The notes under the pieces were generated by a model, which worked only from the letters and a program-made list of their open reading frames with translations, did not search any database and had not been told where the DNA came from. A program made the position numbers and the translations under genes. From an uncultured Erysipelotrichaceae bacterium (GTDB lineage: Bacteria; Bacillota_I; Bacilli_A; Erysipelotrichales; Erysipelotrichaceae), in assembly GCA_944325255.1 (NCBI GenBank), contig CALUZH010000024.1, forward strand, positions 31,718 to 95,717: a stretch of DNA of 64,000 bases, written 5' to 3'. Below are positions 10,040-18,951 of this stretch, one piece after another (position 1 is the stretch's first letter; the number at the start of each line of letters is the position of its first letter).

Positions 10040-10339
10040 ATGAAAAAAAGAAAAGCCTTTACTCTTTTGGAAATGATTGTTGTGGTGATGATTATTTCGA
10101 TCTTATTTCTTTTAACGGTTCCCAATGTCAATAAGGTTATCGAATCAGTTGACAATAAGGCTTGTGATGCCTTGACTAAGGTAATTGATACGGCGATTGT
10201 CCAATTTAAACTGGATTATGATACGATGCCTTCATCCTTGCAGGATCTTGTAAACGGGGGATATATCTCTGATGCCCAAACCACCTGTTCTAACGGCAAG
10301 GCCATTCGTTTGGTTGACGGTCATGCGGTTCACGACTAG
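10040..10339 (+). CDS. comGC: ComGC, major competence pseudopilin
   Basis: A 99-residue prepilin with a short basic leader (MKKRK) followed by the prepilin-peptidase site and hydrophobic helix KAFTLLEMIVVVMIIS, with Glu at position 5 of the mature helix. Two Cys (in DNKACDAL and AQTTCSNG) could form the intramolecular disulfide known in ComGC. A good ribosome site (GAGGAGAA) precedes the ATG. Confidence 0.93.
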   Translation: MKKRKAFTLLEMIVVVMIISILFLLTVPNVNKVIESVDNKACDALTKVIDTAIVQFKLDYDTMPSSLQDLVNGGYISDAQTTCSNGKAIRLVDGHAVHD

Positions 10340-10646
10340 AAAGGCCTTCACCCTTTTCGAGATGCTGCTTGCCACCTTTATTATCGGTTCTTTGGCTTTA
10401 TTGGCATATAGCTCATGGCCGCAAAATGATTATCGGCACTATTATTTCATGGATGATTATTTGACCTTACAAGCCCGGGCTATGGCCGATAATGCAGAAT
10501 ATTTATTAGAGAATGCATATGATCATGTGGCTTCTTCACCCATTCGTTTTACTGAAGACGGAACGGTGAATCGCGGGCAGACCTTAAATTTTCCCTTTGC
10601 CGATGTCATCATTCATTTGGGCAATGGCAGTATTTCTTATGAATAA
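10323..10646 (+). CDS. comGD: ComGD, minor competence pseudopilin
   Basis: A 107-residue type IV prepilin-like protein from the ATG at 10323, with the cleavage site and helix RKAFTLFEMLLATFIIG. It overlaps the end of comGC by 17 bases. Position and type match ComGD, which helps initiate the pseudopilus; sequence beyond the N-terminal helix is poorly conserved in this family. Confidence 0.85.
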   Translation: MRFTTRKAFTLFEMLLATFIIGSLALLAYSSWPQNDYRHYYFMDDYLTLQARAMADNAEYLLENAYDHVASSPIRFTEDGTVNRGQTLNFPFADVIIHLGNGSISYE

Positions 10647-10842
10647 GGGTGCTTTTTTCAAGTGGGACAGTCTTTTGATGACTTTTATGTTGGTGGCGTT
10701 ATTGACAATGGTTTTAGCGGTCTTTGCGAGCTTAGAAAGCTATGATGAAGGCTATGAGCGTTATGCTGAAGAACTTAATATGGATTTGGCCTTGACCTTT
10801 GGCGGAGTAAGCGAATGTTGCAAAGAAGAAGCGGATTATTAA
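10639..10842 (+). CDS. comGE: ComGE-like minor pseudopilin
   Basis: A 67-residue protein starting MNKGAFFKWDSLLMT with one hydrophobic segment (LVALLTMVLAVFAS). It lacks the full FTLxE cleavage motif, as is common for ComGE. The call rests on position between comGD and comGF, with 8-base and 28-base overlaps to its neighbours. Confidence 0.65.
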   Translation: MNKGAFFKWDSLLMTFMLVALLTMVLAVFASLESYDEGYERYAEELNMDLALTFGGVSECCKEEADY

Positions 10843-11291
10843 GTGGCGAACTTTTATTGAATTTGGCGGTGGCCTTGATTGTTTTGCCCATACTTTTAAT
10901 AACTTTTCATTTTGTGGCTGATTTACCCTTTTTCTATCATGAGCTTTCCGGCAATATTGCCATTTCACAATTAAGAAAGACTTTATTATTGGCCTATGAT
11001 ATTGAACTTAGCGACCATAGCTTAAGTTTTCGCTATCAGGGGAAGGGCAATAGTCTTTATTTGGTAAATAATCATTTGATACTAACGCCTGGGACCCAAA
11101 TTATTTATGAAGATGTTGATGATGTTTATTTTTATGAAGCGGATGGGGCCATTTATATGGAAGTATTGAAGGGACAGGAATATGAAAAATTTTGTTTATC
11201 AAGTAAAGACCGCTTTTATCGCGACGCCTTTTTGGGTGAGCATCCTGGTAGTGATGAGCTTTTTGAGCCTTTATCTTCATCATCTCAATAG
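10815..11291 (+). CDS. comGF: ComGF-like competence protein
   Basis: A 158-residue protein (MLQRRSGLLSGELLLNLAVAL) with one N-terminal hydrophobic helix and a beta-rich remainder containing LSFRYQGKGNSLYLVNN, like the soluble part of ComGF. The last 36 codons overlap the next gene in a different frame. Assigned from position and this limited similarity. Confidence 0.7.
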   Translation: MLQRRSGLLSGELLLNLAVALIVLPILLITFHFVADLPFFYHELSGNIAISQLRKTLLLAYDIELSDHSLSFRYQGKGNSLYLVNNHLILTPGTQIIYEDVDDVYFYEADGAIYMEVLKGQEYEKFCLSSKDRFYRDAFLGEHPGSDELFEPLSSSSQ

Positions 11292-11541
11292 CGCTAATGA
11301 GGTCCATATCGCCTTAAAAGAAAGAAATGCCATCTTTGCCAAAGAGGCAACTTTAATTTTGCATTTGAAATGTCAATTATTAAATTATGGAAGCTTAAAT
11401 GATTTTGTCCTTGATGGGTCAGTTGTCAATATATATACCAAGGGAAATGCTTATGAAGTTTATTGGCGCGATTTAATTCTTGAATTAGAAATCTATGATA
11501 GGGAAATCTATGATTATACGCTTATATCCTTTGACAATTAG
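11182..11541 (+). CDS. comGG: ComGG-like competence protein
   Basis: A 119-residue protein with an N-terminal membrane helix (PFWVSILVVMSFLSLYL) and a small beta-rich domain. It begins 110 bases inside comGF but has its own ribosome site (GAAGGGACAGG) before the ATG. Last in the comG order, which supports ComGG; sequence similarity within this family is too low for certainty. Confidence 0.6.
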   Translation: MKNFVYQVKTAFIATPFWVSILVVMSFLSLYLHHLNSANEVHIALKERNAIFAKEATLILHLKCQLLNYGSLNDFVLDGSVVNIYTKGNAYEVYWRDLILELEIYDREIYDYTLISFDN

Positions 11542-11581
11542 GCCTTTTCAAGTAAAATAAGATGGAAAAAGGGGAGAGAAT

Positions 11582-12139
11582 ATGATTATCGTAAATGATT
11601 TAAAACCGGGAACTACTTTCCAAAATGATGGTAATATTTATACCGTAATTGATGTTGATCGTAATAAAACAGCCATGCGGCAAATGATCGTTAAGGTCAA
11701 AGTTAAAAATTTACGTACCGGAGTTATTAATGAAATCTCGTTTACCGGCGGCGACAAGGTAGAAACAGCACTTGTTGAGAAAAAGAAAATGCAATATCTT
11801 TATGATACCGGTGATGCTTTGGTATTTATGGACAACCAGACCTATGACCAGGTAGAGATTCCTAAGGACGGTCTTGCCTGGGAAATTAATTTTTTGACAC
11901 CGAATCTGGAAGTGGAAGTTTCGATGTATGAAAATGAGATTTTAGGTCTTATTTTACCGGATAAGGTGGAAATGGAGCTTGTTGAATGCGAACCGGCCGT
12001 TAAGGGTGATACGGCTACCAGTGCCCAAAAAAATGCCGTATGTGAAACTGGCTGGCAAATTAAGGTTCCGCTTTTTATTGAAGAAGGCGAGCATGTCTTG
12101 GTTTCGACAATCGACGGCAAGTATTCCGGACGGGCTTAA
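11582..12139 (+). CDS. efp: Translation elongation factor P
   Basis: A 185-residue EF-P with the three beta-barrel domains. The N-terminal KOW-like domain begins MIVNDLKPGTTF and the C-terminus carries the family signature (KVPLFIEEGEHVLVSTIDGKYSGRA). The domain I loop reads DVDRNKTAMRQMI, so the modified residue region differs from the PGKG loop of gammaproteobacterial EF-P. It rescues ribosomes stalled at polyproline. Ribosome site GGGGAGAG; downstream of the comG genes. Confidence 0.95.
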   Translation: MIIVNDLKPGTTFQNDGNIYTVIDVDRNKTAMRQMIVKVKVKNLRTGVINEISFTGGDKVETALVEKKKMQYLYDTGDALVFMDNQTYDQVEIPKDGLAWEINFLTPNLEVEVSMYENEILGLILPDKVEMELVECEPAVKGDTATSAQKNAVCETGWQIKVPLFIEEGEHVLVSTIDGKYSGRA

Positions 12140-12145
12140 TCCCTA

Positions 12146-12174
12146 TTAACAAGTCGTTTATTTGGTGCTATGAT
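12146..12174 (+). promoter_or_regulatory. Promoter of the ribU leader
   Basis: TTAACA and TATGAT are separated by exactly 17 bases, with the start expected near 12181, immediately before the riboswitch. Confidence 0.75.
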
Positions 12175-12183
12175 TTAAAGGTA

Positions 12184-12295
12184 GAAACTTCAGGGCAGGG
12201 TGAAATTCCTGACCGGCGGTATACCCCGCGAGCCTTTAAGGGCTGAACCTGTGTAATTCAGGTGGCGACAGTAAAGTCTGGATGGAAGATGTTTC
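12184..12295 (+). promoter_or_regulatory. FMN riboswitch (RFN element)
   Basis: The leader contains the conserved RFN segments CAGGGCAGGGTGAAATTCC, GACCGGCGGT, and GATGGAAGATG, closed by a GAAAC/GTTTC P1 stem. It binds flavin mononucleotide and should switch off the riboflavin transporter gene when FMN is plentiful. Confidence 0.95.
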
Positions 12296-12320
12296 TTTCG
12301 TTTTTTATATATTTGCCCTA

Positions 12321-12348
12321 AGAGAGGTTTTTACCTTTCTTTTTTTTA
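12321..12348 (+). terminator. Expression-platform terminator of the FMN riboswitch
   Basis: AGAGAGGT/ACCTTTCT stem (one G-U pair) followed by eight T, between the aptamer and the ribU ribosome site. Premature termination here is the probable output of the riboswitch. Confidence 0.8.
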
Positions 12349-12366
12349 TTTTAGGAGGCTTTTTAA

Positions 12367-12966
12367 ATGTCTGAACGTTTACTCAACACGCGAAATCTGG
12401 TCAAAATCGCCATTCTGTCGGCTATCGCTTTTGCTTTAATGTTTTTCGAATTTCCTTTACCTTTTATTGCGCCGCCTTTTTATCAAATTGATTTCAGTGA
12501 AATTCCGGTTTTGATTGGCGGTTTTGCCATTTCTCCTGGCGCCGCTGTTGTTATCGAACTTTTTAAAAATATCTTGAATGTACTTTTTGAAGGAACAGAT
12601 ACAGCCTTTGTCGGTGAACTTTCCAATTTTATTGTCGGGGTGGCTTTCACTTTGCCGGCTTGTTTAATTTATGCCCGGCATAAAACTAAGAAAAGAGCCC
12701 TTATCGGTCTTCTTGTCGGCGTATTGACTATGGCCTTGGTTGGTTTTATTGCCAATCTTTATTTCGTTATTCCGGCTTATGTTCAATTCATGGGTCTATC
12801 GATGGAAACGATAGTGTCCATGGCTCAGGCAATTTTTACTTTCGTCGATACACCGTTTTTGTTGGTGCTATGCTGCACCACACCGTTTAATCTTATCAAA
12901 GGGCTTTTGATAAGTATCATTGTTATCTTGATCTATAAACACATATCCCCCCTTTTAAAAGCCTGA
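12367..12966 (+). CDS. ribU: Riboflavin ECF transporter S component RibU
   Basis: A 199-residue integral membrane protein with about six spans. The N-terminal region (NLVKIAILSAIAFALMFFE and the PPFYQIDFSEIPVLIGGF loop) is typical of RibU. It captures riboflavin and uses a shared energising module (EcfA/EcfT), which is not in the window. TAGGAGGC ribosome site and control by the FMN riboswitch make the substrate assignment firm. Confidence 0.95.
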   Translation: MSERLLNTRNLVKIAILSAIAFALMFFEFPLPFIAPPFYQIDFSEIPVLIGGFAISPGAAVVIELFKNILNVLFEGTDTAFVGELSNFIVGVAFTLPACLIYARHKTKKRALIGLLVGVLTMALVGFIANLYFVIPAYVQFMGLSMETIVSMAQAIFTFVDTPFLLVLCCTTPFNLIKGLLISIIVILIYKHISPLLKA

Positions 12967-13012
12967 AATAGCCACTTTTTATGCTCCCGGTGTTTATTTT
13001 TAACGGTGCTTT

Positions 13013-13021
13013 TGTTATAAT
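13013..13021 (+). promoter_or_regulatory. Extended -10 promoter before the Glu-rich protein gene
   Basis: TGTTATAAT, an extended -10 element, lies 22 bases before the ATG. No clear -35 is visible, which extended -10 promoters tolerate. Confidence 0.65.
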
Positions 13022-13042
13022 TTGGTATACGGAGGTTTTCTT

Positions 13043-14233
13043 ATGGAAAGACAAACGAGAACGAAAAAGTATTCCGATTTACGTAATCAATTGGAAAATA
13101 ATAATGAAACAGAAGGAAAAACCGCAGCCTTGGCGGGATATCAGGAAAAACTGGAGCAGGTGGAAGCTAATTTAAATCCGCTTAATGAAAAGGTTGAAGC
13201 GGAAAAAGCCCTTGTTGAAGAAGTCCCGGTCAAGGAAGAAATAAAAGTTGAAGAAGCAGTTGTTGAAAGTGATAATAATGATCTAAGTTCCAAAGAAGAG
13301 GAAAAAGCGGAAGAAAGCGAAGATTTGCTTGATCTTTTGGACTTAGTTAGTGAAGAAGGAAGCAAGGAAGATCCTAAAGAGGAAGATATTAAAAAGGAAG
13401 AGGTCGTAAGTCCTGAACCTTTAATTCTTGAAGAAGAACCTGTTTCCCCAGCCACTTCAACAGAAGAGGTGAAAGTTCAAGAAGAAACTCCTGAGACTGA
13501 TGTCAATGGTGATGAATATTTAAAGAAGTGCCTTGATGAAGTTAATGAGTATAATAAAGCTCAAGGACTTATGACCTCTGATGATGTCCCAAATAAGATT
13601 TTAAGCGAAGTTCGCGGCCAAAGTACCGTTCAAGAAGAAGTTAAAGAAGATCGAAATGATTTGAATAATACGGTAACGATGGAAATCAGCAAGATTCTTG
13701 ATTCTATGGATGAAGAAGAAGCGGCTAAAGAAAGCGAAGAATTTAAAGAAACCCCGATTGCTAAGGTCGATGAAGAAGCTAAGAAAGCAGCTACGGACGA
13801 ATTGGAAAAATTATTTGAGACTGCCGGTATTTCTAAAGAAGCAGCCGAACTTTTAAGACCTTATCTTAAAAATGATGATGTTTCCAAGGCCATTGAAGAA
13901 AGTGAAGTTCATGAAACAATTGCCAAGACTTTAGAAGCCGAGGATATCCAAGAACCGCTAAGTGAAGAAGTCCAAATCGAAGAAGAAATCGCTAAGACAA
14001 AAGTTGACTTATTGGTTGCCAAAGATGATGAGCCGACCCATGAAGACCTTTTGAATGATACCATTCCGTTTGTTGTCGATACTCAGGAAATTGTTGCCGA
14101 TGAAGAAGACGAAGAAGAAGATTCTACACCGAATAAGGTTTTGAATATTATCTTGATTGTCTTGATTGTGGTCTTGATTGCCGTACTGGGCGTAATTATT
14201 TATTGGATTTTAATGGCTCAAGGAATTCTTTAA
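13043..14233 (+). CDS. Glu-rich tail-anchored protein of unknown function
   Basis: A 396-residue protein I do not recognise. It is extremely acidic over residues 50-370 (many EE, KEE and EVK repeats, low complexity and probably disordered or coiled), has a basic N-terminus (MERQTRTKKYSDLRNQLE), and ends in one strong membrane helix (VLNIILIVLIVVLIAVLGVI) with a short outer tail. The topology suggests a cytoplasmic acidic domain fixed to the membrane. CGGAGG ribosome site; its TAA overlaps the cmk ATG, so it is in the cmk-der-gpsA operon. A role in envelope or division scaffolding is possible but only a guess. Confidence 0.8.
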   Translation: MERQTRTKKYSDLRNQLENNNETEGKTAALAGYQEKLEQVEANLNPLNEKVEAEKALVEEVPVKEEIKVEEAVVESDNNDLSSKEEEKAEESEDLLDLLDLVSEEGSKEDPKEEDIKKEEVVSPEPLILEEEPVSPATSTEEVKVQEETPETDVNGDEYLKKCLDEVNEYNKAQGLMTSDDVPNKILSEVRGQSTVQEEVKEDRNDLNNTVTMEISKILDSMDEEEAAKESEEFKETPIAKVDEEAKKAATDELEKLFETAGISKEAAELLRPYLKNDDVSKAIEESEVHETIAKTLEAEDIQEPLSEEVQIEEEIAKTKVDLLVAKDDEPTHEDLLNDTIPFVVDTQEIVADEEDEEEDSTPNKVLNIILIVLIVVLIAVLGVIIYWILMAQGIL

Positions 14234-14910
14234 TGAAAATAAATATTGCCATTGACGGCCCCAGCGCTGCCGGAAAAAGTACGGTAGCCGATTATTTGGC
14301 CGGCAAACTAGGCTATATCCATCTTGACACCGGTGCGATGTACCGGGCGGTGGCATGGGCTGCCTTAAAAAAAGGCCTCAAGCTGGATGATGCCGAATCC
14401 TTATTAAAATTAGTTAAAAGAATGCGTTTAGATATGATGAAGGATGGACGCATTCTTTTAGATGGACACAATATTACTCCCGATTTAAGAAACAATGAAG
14501 TTTCGATGGCAGCTTCAGCGGTATCCAAGATAGCCGCCTTACGTTCGGCTATGGTGGAAAGGCAAAAAGAAATTGCCAAAGACGGCGGCTATATCTTAGA
14601 TGGTCGGGATATCGGTACGGTGGTTTTGCCCAATGCGGAACTTAAAATATATTTAGTTGCCGACAGTGAAAAACGGGCCCAAAGACGCTATAAACAAGAC
14701 CTTTCCAGCGGCTTAAAAAGCGATTATAACCTCATATTGAAAGATATTATTAAACGTGATTATGATGATTCGCATCGTGCGGCATCGCCTTTAACCAAGG
14801 CTGATGACGCTATTGAAATCGATACGACGGATATGTCCTTTGAAGAAGTCGGTGAGAAAATATTGGCTTTGGCTTTGAATAAGATCGCTAGGGGAGAAGA
14901 AAATGATTGA
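14233..14910 (+). CDS. cmk: Cytidylate kinase
   Basis: Phosphorylates CMP and dCMP with ATP. 225 residues with the P-loop [13 protein letters not shown], the substrate motif [10 protein letters not shown], and DGRDIGTVV. The start at 14233 overlaps the upstream stop (TAATG). The end overlaps der by 8 bases. The cmk-der-gpsA order is common in Bacillota, where a ypfD/rpsA-like gene often sits between. Confidence 0.96.
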   Translation: MKINIAIDGPSAAGKSTVADYLAGKLGYIHLDTGAMYRAVAWAALKKGLKLDDAESLLKLVKRMRLDMMKDGRILLDGHNITPDLRNNEVSMAASAVSKIAALRSAMVERQKEIAKDGGYILDGRDIGTVVLPNAELKIYLVADSEKRAQRRYKQDLSSGLKSDYNLILKDIIKRDYDDSHRAASPLTKADDAIEIDTTDMSFEEVGEKILALALNKIARGEEND

Positions 14911-16213
14911 CGGAACAATTGCCATTGTCGGTCGGCCTAATGTCGGTAAATCGACGGTTTTTAATCGAATTCTTGAAGAAAGAATGGCTATTGTCGAAGA
15001 TATTCCGGGAGTTACTCGTGATCGTATCTATGGCGAGTGTATGTGGTTAAGCCGTAATTTACGTTTTATTGATACCGGCGGTATCCAAATTGCCGATGCG
15101 CCTTTCCAAAAAGAAATCAAGGCCCAGGTTGATATTGCCGTTTCCGAGGCTGATGTAGTTGTCATGATTGTCAATGGAGCTGAGGGCTTGACCAATGATG
15201 ATGAATATATTGCCAAATTATTGCGCAAAGAAAATAAACCCCTTATCTTGGCGGTCAATAAGATTGATGATTATGCCAAAATCAATGATATCTATGAATT
15301 CTATGCCTTGGGTATCGGTGATCCTTTAGCTATATCCGGAGCTCATGGTATCGGTATCGGCGATCTTTTGGACCGTTGCGTTGAACTTTTACCGGAAAAG
15401 AAATCTAAAAGTTATGAAGGGATGATTAAGTTTGCCATTATTGGTAGACCTAATGTCGGTAAAAGTTCTTTGACTAATGCTTTTTTAAATGAAGATCGGG
15501 TTATTGTATCAGATGTTGAAGGGACGACCCGCGATGCGATTGATACCGTCTTTAAGTATGATGATAAGACCTATGTGGTTATTGATACTGCCGGTATCCG
15601 CAAACGCGGCAAGATCTATGAAAATGTTGAAAAATATGCGGTTTTAAGAGCTAAAGCGGCAATTGATCGAGCTGATGTAATCCTGGTCGTAATTGATGGA
15701 GAAAAGGGCATTATTGAGCAGGATAAGCATGTTGCCGGTCTGGCTCATGAAGCCTTAAAGGGTGTTATTATCGTCTATAATAAGTGGGATTTGGTCGAAA
15801 AAGACGATAAGACCATGGCGACAATTGAAAAAAAGATTCGCAATGAATTTGCTTATCTGGATTATGCACCGATTGCCTTTGTTTCGGCAATTAACCGCAA
15901 ACGGGTCCATACGCTTTTCCCACTGATTAATCTGGTTTATGATAACTTGAATTTGCGCATTAAGACCAATGTCTTAAATGAAGTTATTTATGATGCCCAA
16001 TTAGCTAATCCGCCCAAAACCCATAATGGGAAACGTTTGAAGATATATTATGGTTCCCAAGTGCAGATTGCACCTTGTATTATTGTTTTATTTGTAAATG
16101 ATCCGGAGCTTATGCATTTCTCATATGCTCGTTATTTGGAAAATAAATTACGGGAAGCCTTCGGTTTTGAGGGTGTACCGATTAAAATTATTGCCAGGAG
16201 GAAGGATGAATGA
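14903..16213 (+). CDS. der: Ribosome-assembly GTPase Der (EngA)
   Basis: 436 residues with two tandem G domains. P-loops are [15 protein letters not shown] (about residue 9) and [15 protein letters not shown] (about residue 181), each with its DTAG/DTGG and NKxD motifs, followed by the KH-like C-terminal domain. Der is essential for 50S subunit maturation. AGGGGAGAAG ribosome site lies within the end of cmk; the stop overlaps the gpsA start (ATGA). Confidence 0.97.
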   Translation: MIDGTIAIVGRPNVGKSTVFNRILEERMAIVEDIPGVTRDRIYGECMWLSRNLRFIDTGGIQIADAPFQKEIKAQVDIAVSEADVVVMIVNGAEGLTNDDEYIAKLLRKENKPLILAVNKIDDYAKINDIYEFYALGIGDPLAISGAHGIGIGDLLDRCVELLPEKKSKSYEGMIKFAIIGRPNVGKSSLTNAFLNEDRVIVSDVEGTTRDAIDTVFKYDDKTYVVIDTAGIRKRGKIYENVEKYAVLRAKAAIDRADVILVVIDGEKGIIEQDKHVAGLAHEALKGVIIVYNKWDLVEKDDKTMATIEKKIRNEFAYLDYAPIAFVSAINRKRVHTLFPLINLVYDNLNLRIKTNVLNEVIYDAQLANPPKTHNGKRLKIYYGSQVQIAPCIIVLFVNDPELMHFSYARYLENKLREAFGFEGVPIKIIARRKDE

Positions 16214-17202
16214 AAATCCGCATTATCGGTACCGGCAGCTGGGCAACAGCTCTGTGCCAGGTATTGTTAGACAATGGCCGTGATGTATTCATGTACGGTG
16301 TTTCTGAAGTTGAGGTTAATGATATCAATAATAAGCATCGAAACGATAGTTTTTTTGATGTTGATTTACCTTTAAATATGCATGCGACAATGAAGATGGA
16401 AGATATTGCCGATGCTGATATCATCTTGTTGGCAACACCGGTCAAAGCCATTGAATCGGTGATGAATGAACTAACGCAGATACTTGATCATCCGGTATAT
16501 TTTATCAGTGTATCCAAGGGCTTCCATCCTTTGACCCATGAAAGACTTTCGGTTTTCATTAAAAGGGTGGCCGGTGAAAAGTGTCGCGATGTTATTTCCC
16601 TCATCGGTCCTTCGCATGCCGAGGAAGTAGTACTAAGGCTTTTAACCAGTGTCAATGCTGTTTGCGAAGATGAGGATCTTGCCAAGATGGTTCAGGAACT
16701 ATTCTCTTGTGATTATTTTAGGGTATATCGCAATACTGATGTTATCGGGGCGGAAATTGCCGCAGCTTGTAAAAATGTTTTCGCTATTGCCTCGGGAATT
16801 TTGGACGGCCTTAAACAAGGTGATAATGCCCGGGCCGCATTAATGACCAGGGGCTTATATGAAATGACCCGCTTTGGTTTATATTATGGTGGGAAAATGG
16901 AAACTTTCTTAGGTTTAAACGGTGTCGGTGACTTGATTGTAACATGTTCTTCCCGCCATTCCCGTAACTTCAATGCCGGTTTTATTATCGGTCAAGATGA
17001 TGATGCTGCCCATTTTCTCAAAGAGAATACCAAAACAACCGAAGGGGTAGCAACCGCCAAGGTTGTCTATGAAATGGCTAAGAAAAACGGGCTCTATATG
17101 CCGATTACCGATAAAGTTTATCAAGTTTTATATGAAGGCAAAAAGCCTTCGGTGGCCATCAAAGAATTGATGAGCCGCAGTTTAAAAGCCGAAGAATTAT
17201 AA
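16210..17202 (+). CDS. gpsA: NAD(P)-dependent glycerol-3-phosphate dehydrogenase
   Basis: Makes sn-glycerol-3-phosphate from dihydroxyacetone phosphate for phospholipids. 330 residues: N-terminal dinucleotide-binding [13 protein letters not shown], catalytic Lys in [13 protein letters not shown], and the C-terminal [12 protein letters not shown](S)S motif. The first ribosome site AGGAGGAAGG is inside der. Last gene of the operon, before a terminator. Confidence 0.96.
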   Translation: MKIRIIGTGSWATALCQVLLDNGRDVFMYGVSEVEVNDINNKHRNDSFFDVDLPLNMHATMKMEDIADADIILLATPVKAIESVMNELTQILDHPVYFISVSKGFHPLTHERLSVFIKRVAGEKCRDVISLIGPSHAEEVVLRLLTSVNAVCEDEDLAKMVQELFSCDYFRVYRNTDVIGAEIAAACKNVFAIASGILDGLKQGDNARAALMTRGLYEMTRFGLYYGGKMETFLGLNGVGDLIVTCSSRHSRNFNAGFIIGQDDDAAHFLKENTKTTEGVATAKVVYEMAKKNGLYMPITDKVYQVLYEGKKPSVAIKELMSRSLKAEEL

Positions 17203-17203
17203 T

Positions 17204-17230
17204 GCTGTCCTTAGGGGAACAGCTTTTTTT
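17204..17230 (+). terminator. Terminator after gpsA
   Basis: GCTGTCC pairs with GG-ACAGC around a short loop, followed by seven T. Confidence 0.75.
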
Positions 17231-17240
17231 ATTTGGGGTA

Positions 17241-17272
17241 GACTAAAAGCCGGTTTTATCCGGCTTTTAGTC
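17241..17272. terminator. Bidirectional terminator between gpsA and the accessory cluster
   Basis: A perfect 13-bp inverted repeat (GACTAAAAGCCGG and its complement) with a 6-base loop. Each arm carries four A/T that give a U-run on either strand. It serves the minus-strand ACP-kinase operon and backs up the gpsA terminator. Confidence 0.75.
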
Positions 17273-17294
17273 GATTTATAGTTTAGGATTGTCG

Positions 17295-18431
17295 TTAGTA
17301 AGTATCGATTTTTGGCGCGCCTTTGCAATGGAAACCGTCAAATACCGGTTTACCGGTAAATTCCAAAACTTCTTCTTGACCGCTTAAGGCCCGCATTGCG
17401 CCATGAGCCAAAGCTTCCATTTCAAACTCGCCGGCTTGCACGACTACCGGAGCTATCCAAGAAACATATTTTTTGACATTTTCTGTTACATAATGGCTCT
17501 TGGATATACCACCGGTTAATATGATGGCATCAACCTTTCCTTCGAGCACGGCTGCACAGCCGCCAATGGCTTTGCCTACCTGATAGATAAAGGCATCATA
17601 TACCAATTTGGCATATTCATTTCCTTCTTCAATCATTTTTTCGATTTCTCGGGTATCAGCAGTATTCAAATGATCAGTAAAGCCGCCACGCTTAGAAATT
17701 CGGGTTTTGATTTCATCCTCGGTGTATTTACCGCTGAAGCACATTCTCACAATATCCGTCGGCGGAACCCAACCCGACCTTGTCGGAGCCATCGGTCCGT
17801 CACCGCATAAGCAGTCATTGCAGGAAATAAGTTGTCCATGACGATGGGCACCAACGGTAACCCCGCCGCCCATATGAGCGACAATGAAATTCATATCCTT
17901 ATAAGTCTTACCCATTGATTCGGCATAGCGAATACAATTTTCTTTTTGGTTTAACGGATGTCCTCTGCTCTCGCGGAACGTATCATTGAATCCTGTAATT
18001 CTTTCCAGGTCAATAAGTTCATCGGTGTCAGGTGGATTTACGGTATAAACTTTAGCGTGAGGAGCGTACGTTTTCGCAAGAGCAACAGACAGTGCCGGTC
18101 CCAAAACATTAGGGTGACGATTTGAACTTGTGCTTACTTGATGAATAAGATTGCCTTCTTCGATATTATAAATGCCGCCTTTAAGACCGCATAAGCCACC
18201 GGCCCGGCAGGCAAAGGCATCTACATCTTGCATATCCAGGTGATTTTCATTAATGGCCTGGGTGATGGTATTGATCCTTTCCGGAAATTGTTCCTGGATG
18301 GTGCGGCATTTTTTTAATTCTTCGATGTTGTGACTGATGTCGGCAGAGAATATTTTCTCTTCGCCCACAAACAGAGCAACTTTGGTCGAAGTTGAACCGG
18401 GATTTACGACAAATATTTTAGCTTCTTTCAT
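17295..18431 (-). CDS. Butyrate kinase family enzyme (copy 1)
   Basis: A 378-residue acetate/butyrate kinase superfamily (ASKHA) protein. Visible motifs are the phosphate loop FVVNPGSTSTKVALF, GGGVTVGAHRHGQ, GDGPMAPTRSG and the C-terminal GEFEMEALAHGAMRAL, all of the butyrate kinase branch. Reaction known for the family: acyl phosphate + ADP to carboxylate + ATP. It is translated with the upstream ACP gene (TAATG overlap), which suggests that its acyl phosphate comes from an ACP-bound acyl group. A second copy is at 21789. Chain-length preference (butyrate, isobutyrate, propionate or other) cannot be read from sequence. Confidence 0.9.
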   Translation of the reverse strand: MKEAKIFVVNPGSTSTKVALFVGEEKIFSADISHNIEELKKCRTIQEQFPERINTITQAINENHLDMQDVDAFACRAGGLCGLKGGIYNIEEGNLIHQVSTSSNRHPNVLGPALSVALAKTYAPHAKVYTVNPPDTDELIDLERITGFNDTFRESRGHPLNQKENCIRYAESMGKTYKDMNFIVAHMGGGVTVGAHRHGQLISCNDCLCGDGPMAPTRSGWVPPTDIVRMCFSGKYTEDEIKTRISKRGGFTDHLNTADTREIEKMIEEGNEYAKLVYDAFIYQVGKAIGGCAAVLEGKVDAIILTGGISKSHYVTENVKKYVSWIAPVVVQAGEFEMEALAHGAMRALSGQEEVLEFTGKPVFDGFHCKGAPKIDTY

Positions 18432-18673
18432 TAGAATTGGCTTTCAATCCAGGCAGCTGCTTCACCGAAGGTCTTCATCTTCTTAAGTTGCATATAAGGA
18501 ACTTCGATGTCGAATTCATCTTCAAGAGCGGCTGAAAATTGGACGATGTTGGTGGACTTGCAGTGCAAATCATCATCAAAACTGGTATTTTCTCCCAAAG
18601 TAGTCGGATCAATTCCGAAGATGTCATGAGCTTTTTTGCATAATACTTCAACAGCTTCTTCTTTAAGTGTCAT
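18431..18673 (-). CDS. Acyl carrier protein, free-standing
   Basis: An 80-residue acidic helical protein. The carrier Ser is Ser40 in DLHCKSTNIV, replacing the usual DSL with KST, followed by FSAALEDEFDIEVP as in standard ACPs. The ATG at 18673 has a GGAGA site; longer in-frame codons upstream lack one. Its pairing with a butyrate kinase instead of fatty acid genes, plus a phosphopantetheinyl transferase at 28561, suggests a special carrier for this cluster rather than the housekeeping AcpP. Confidence 0.88.
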   Translation of the reverse strand: MTLKEEAVEVLCKKAHDIFGIDPTTLGENTSFDDDLHCKSTNIVQFSAALEDEFDIEVPYMQLKKMKTFGEAAAWIESQF

Positions 18674-18837
18674 AATAGATTCTCCTTTTTTTCTAACTAA
18701 CATTATCCTAGTATTTTATGTTTCAAATATCATTGTGATTTTGCCCAAAAAGATGCTTAAAAAAAGACAAAAAATGTATTATTGGTACAAAGAAAAATAG
18801 ACTTTTTATTTTTAAAAAACCCATTGTGAAAACAGCC

Positions 18838-18868
18838 AAAAGAAAGAGAAAAATAGTCTCTTTCTTTT
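18838..18868 (+). promoter_or_regulatory. 12-bp inverted repeat in the divergent control region
   Basis: AAAAGAAAGAGA and its complement flank a 7-base loop, followed by a T-rich stretch. It lies 9 bases upstream of the GTACATTGT box, between the divergent ACP and hydrolase genes, where no transcript obviously needs terminating. It could end upstream read-through or be an operator. The 278-bp region 18674-18951 also holds three CATTGTGA copies (18731, 18822, 18880). Confidence 0.55.
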
Positions 18869-18876
18869 ATTTGTTT

Positions 18877-18910
18877 GTACATTGTGAGCCTAAAACGGAA
18901 ATTTTAAGAT
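18877..18910 (+). promoter_or_regulatory. Candidate promoter with GTACATTGT box before the hydrolase operon
   Basis: GTACATTGT at 18877-18885 overlaps a -35-like TTGTGA (18882-18887), 17 bases before TAAGAT (18905-18910). The same box sits over the -35 of the promoters at 24175 and 29260. Inferred operator of the cluster regulator. Confidence 0.5.
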
Positions 18911-18951
18911 GGGTTTATAAGAGCTTTGGATCTTAGGGAAGGAGATAATTT

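Noticed and set aside
17241..17272. 13-bp perfect inverted repeat as an attachment or insertion site of the cluster
   Set aside because: It has the A/T arms of a bidirectional terminator between converging units, and no matching repeat was seen at the other end.
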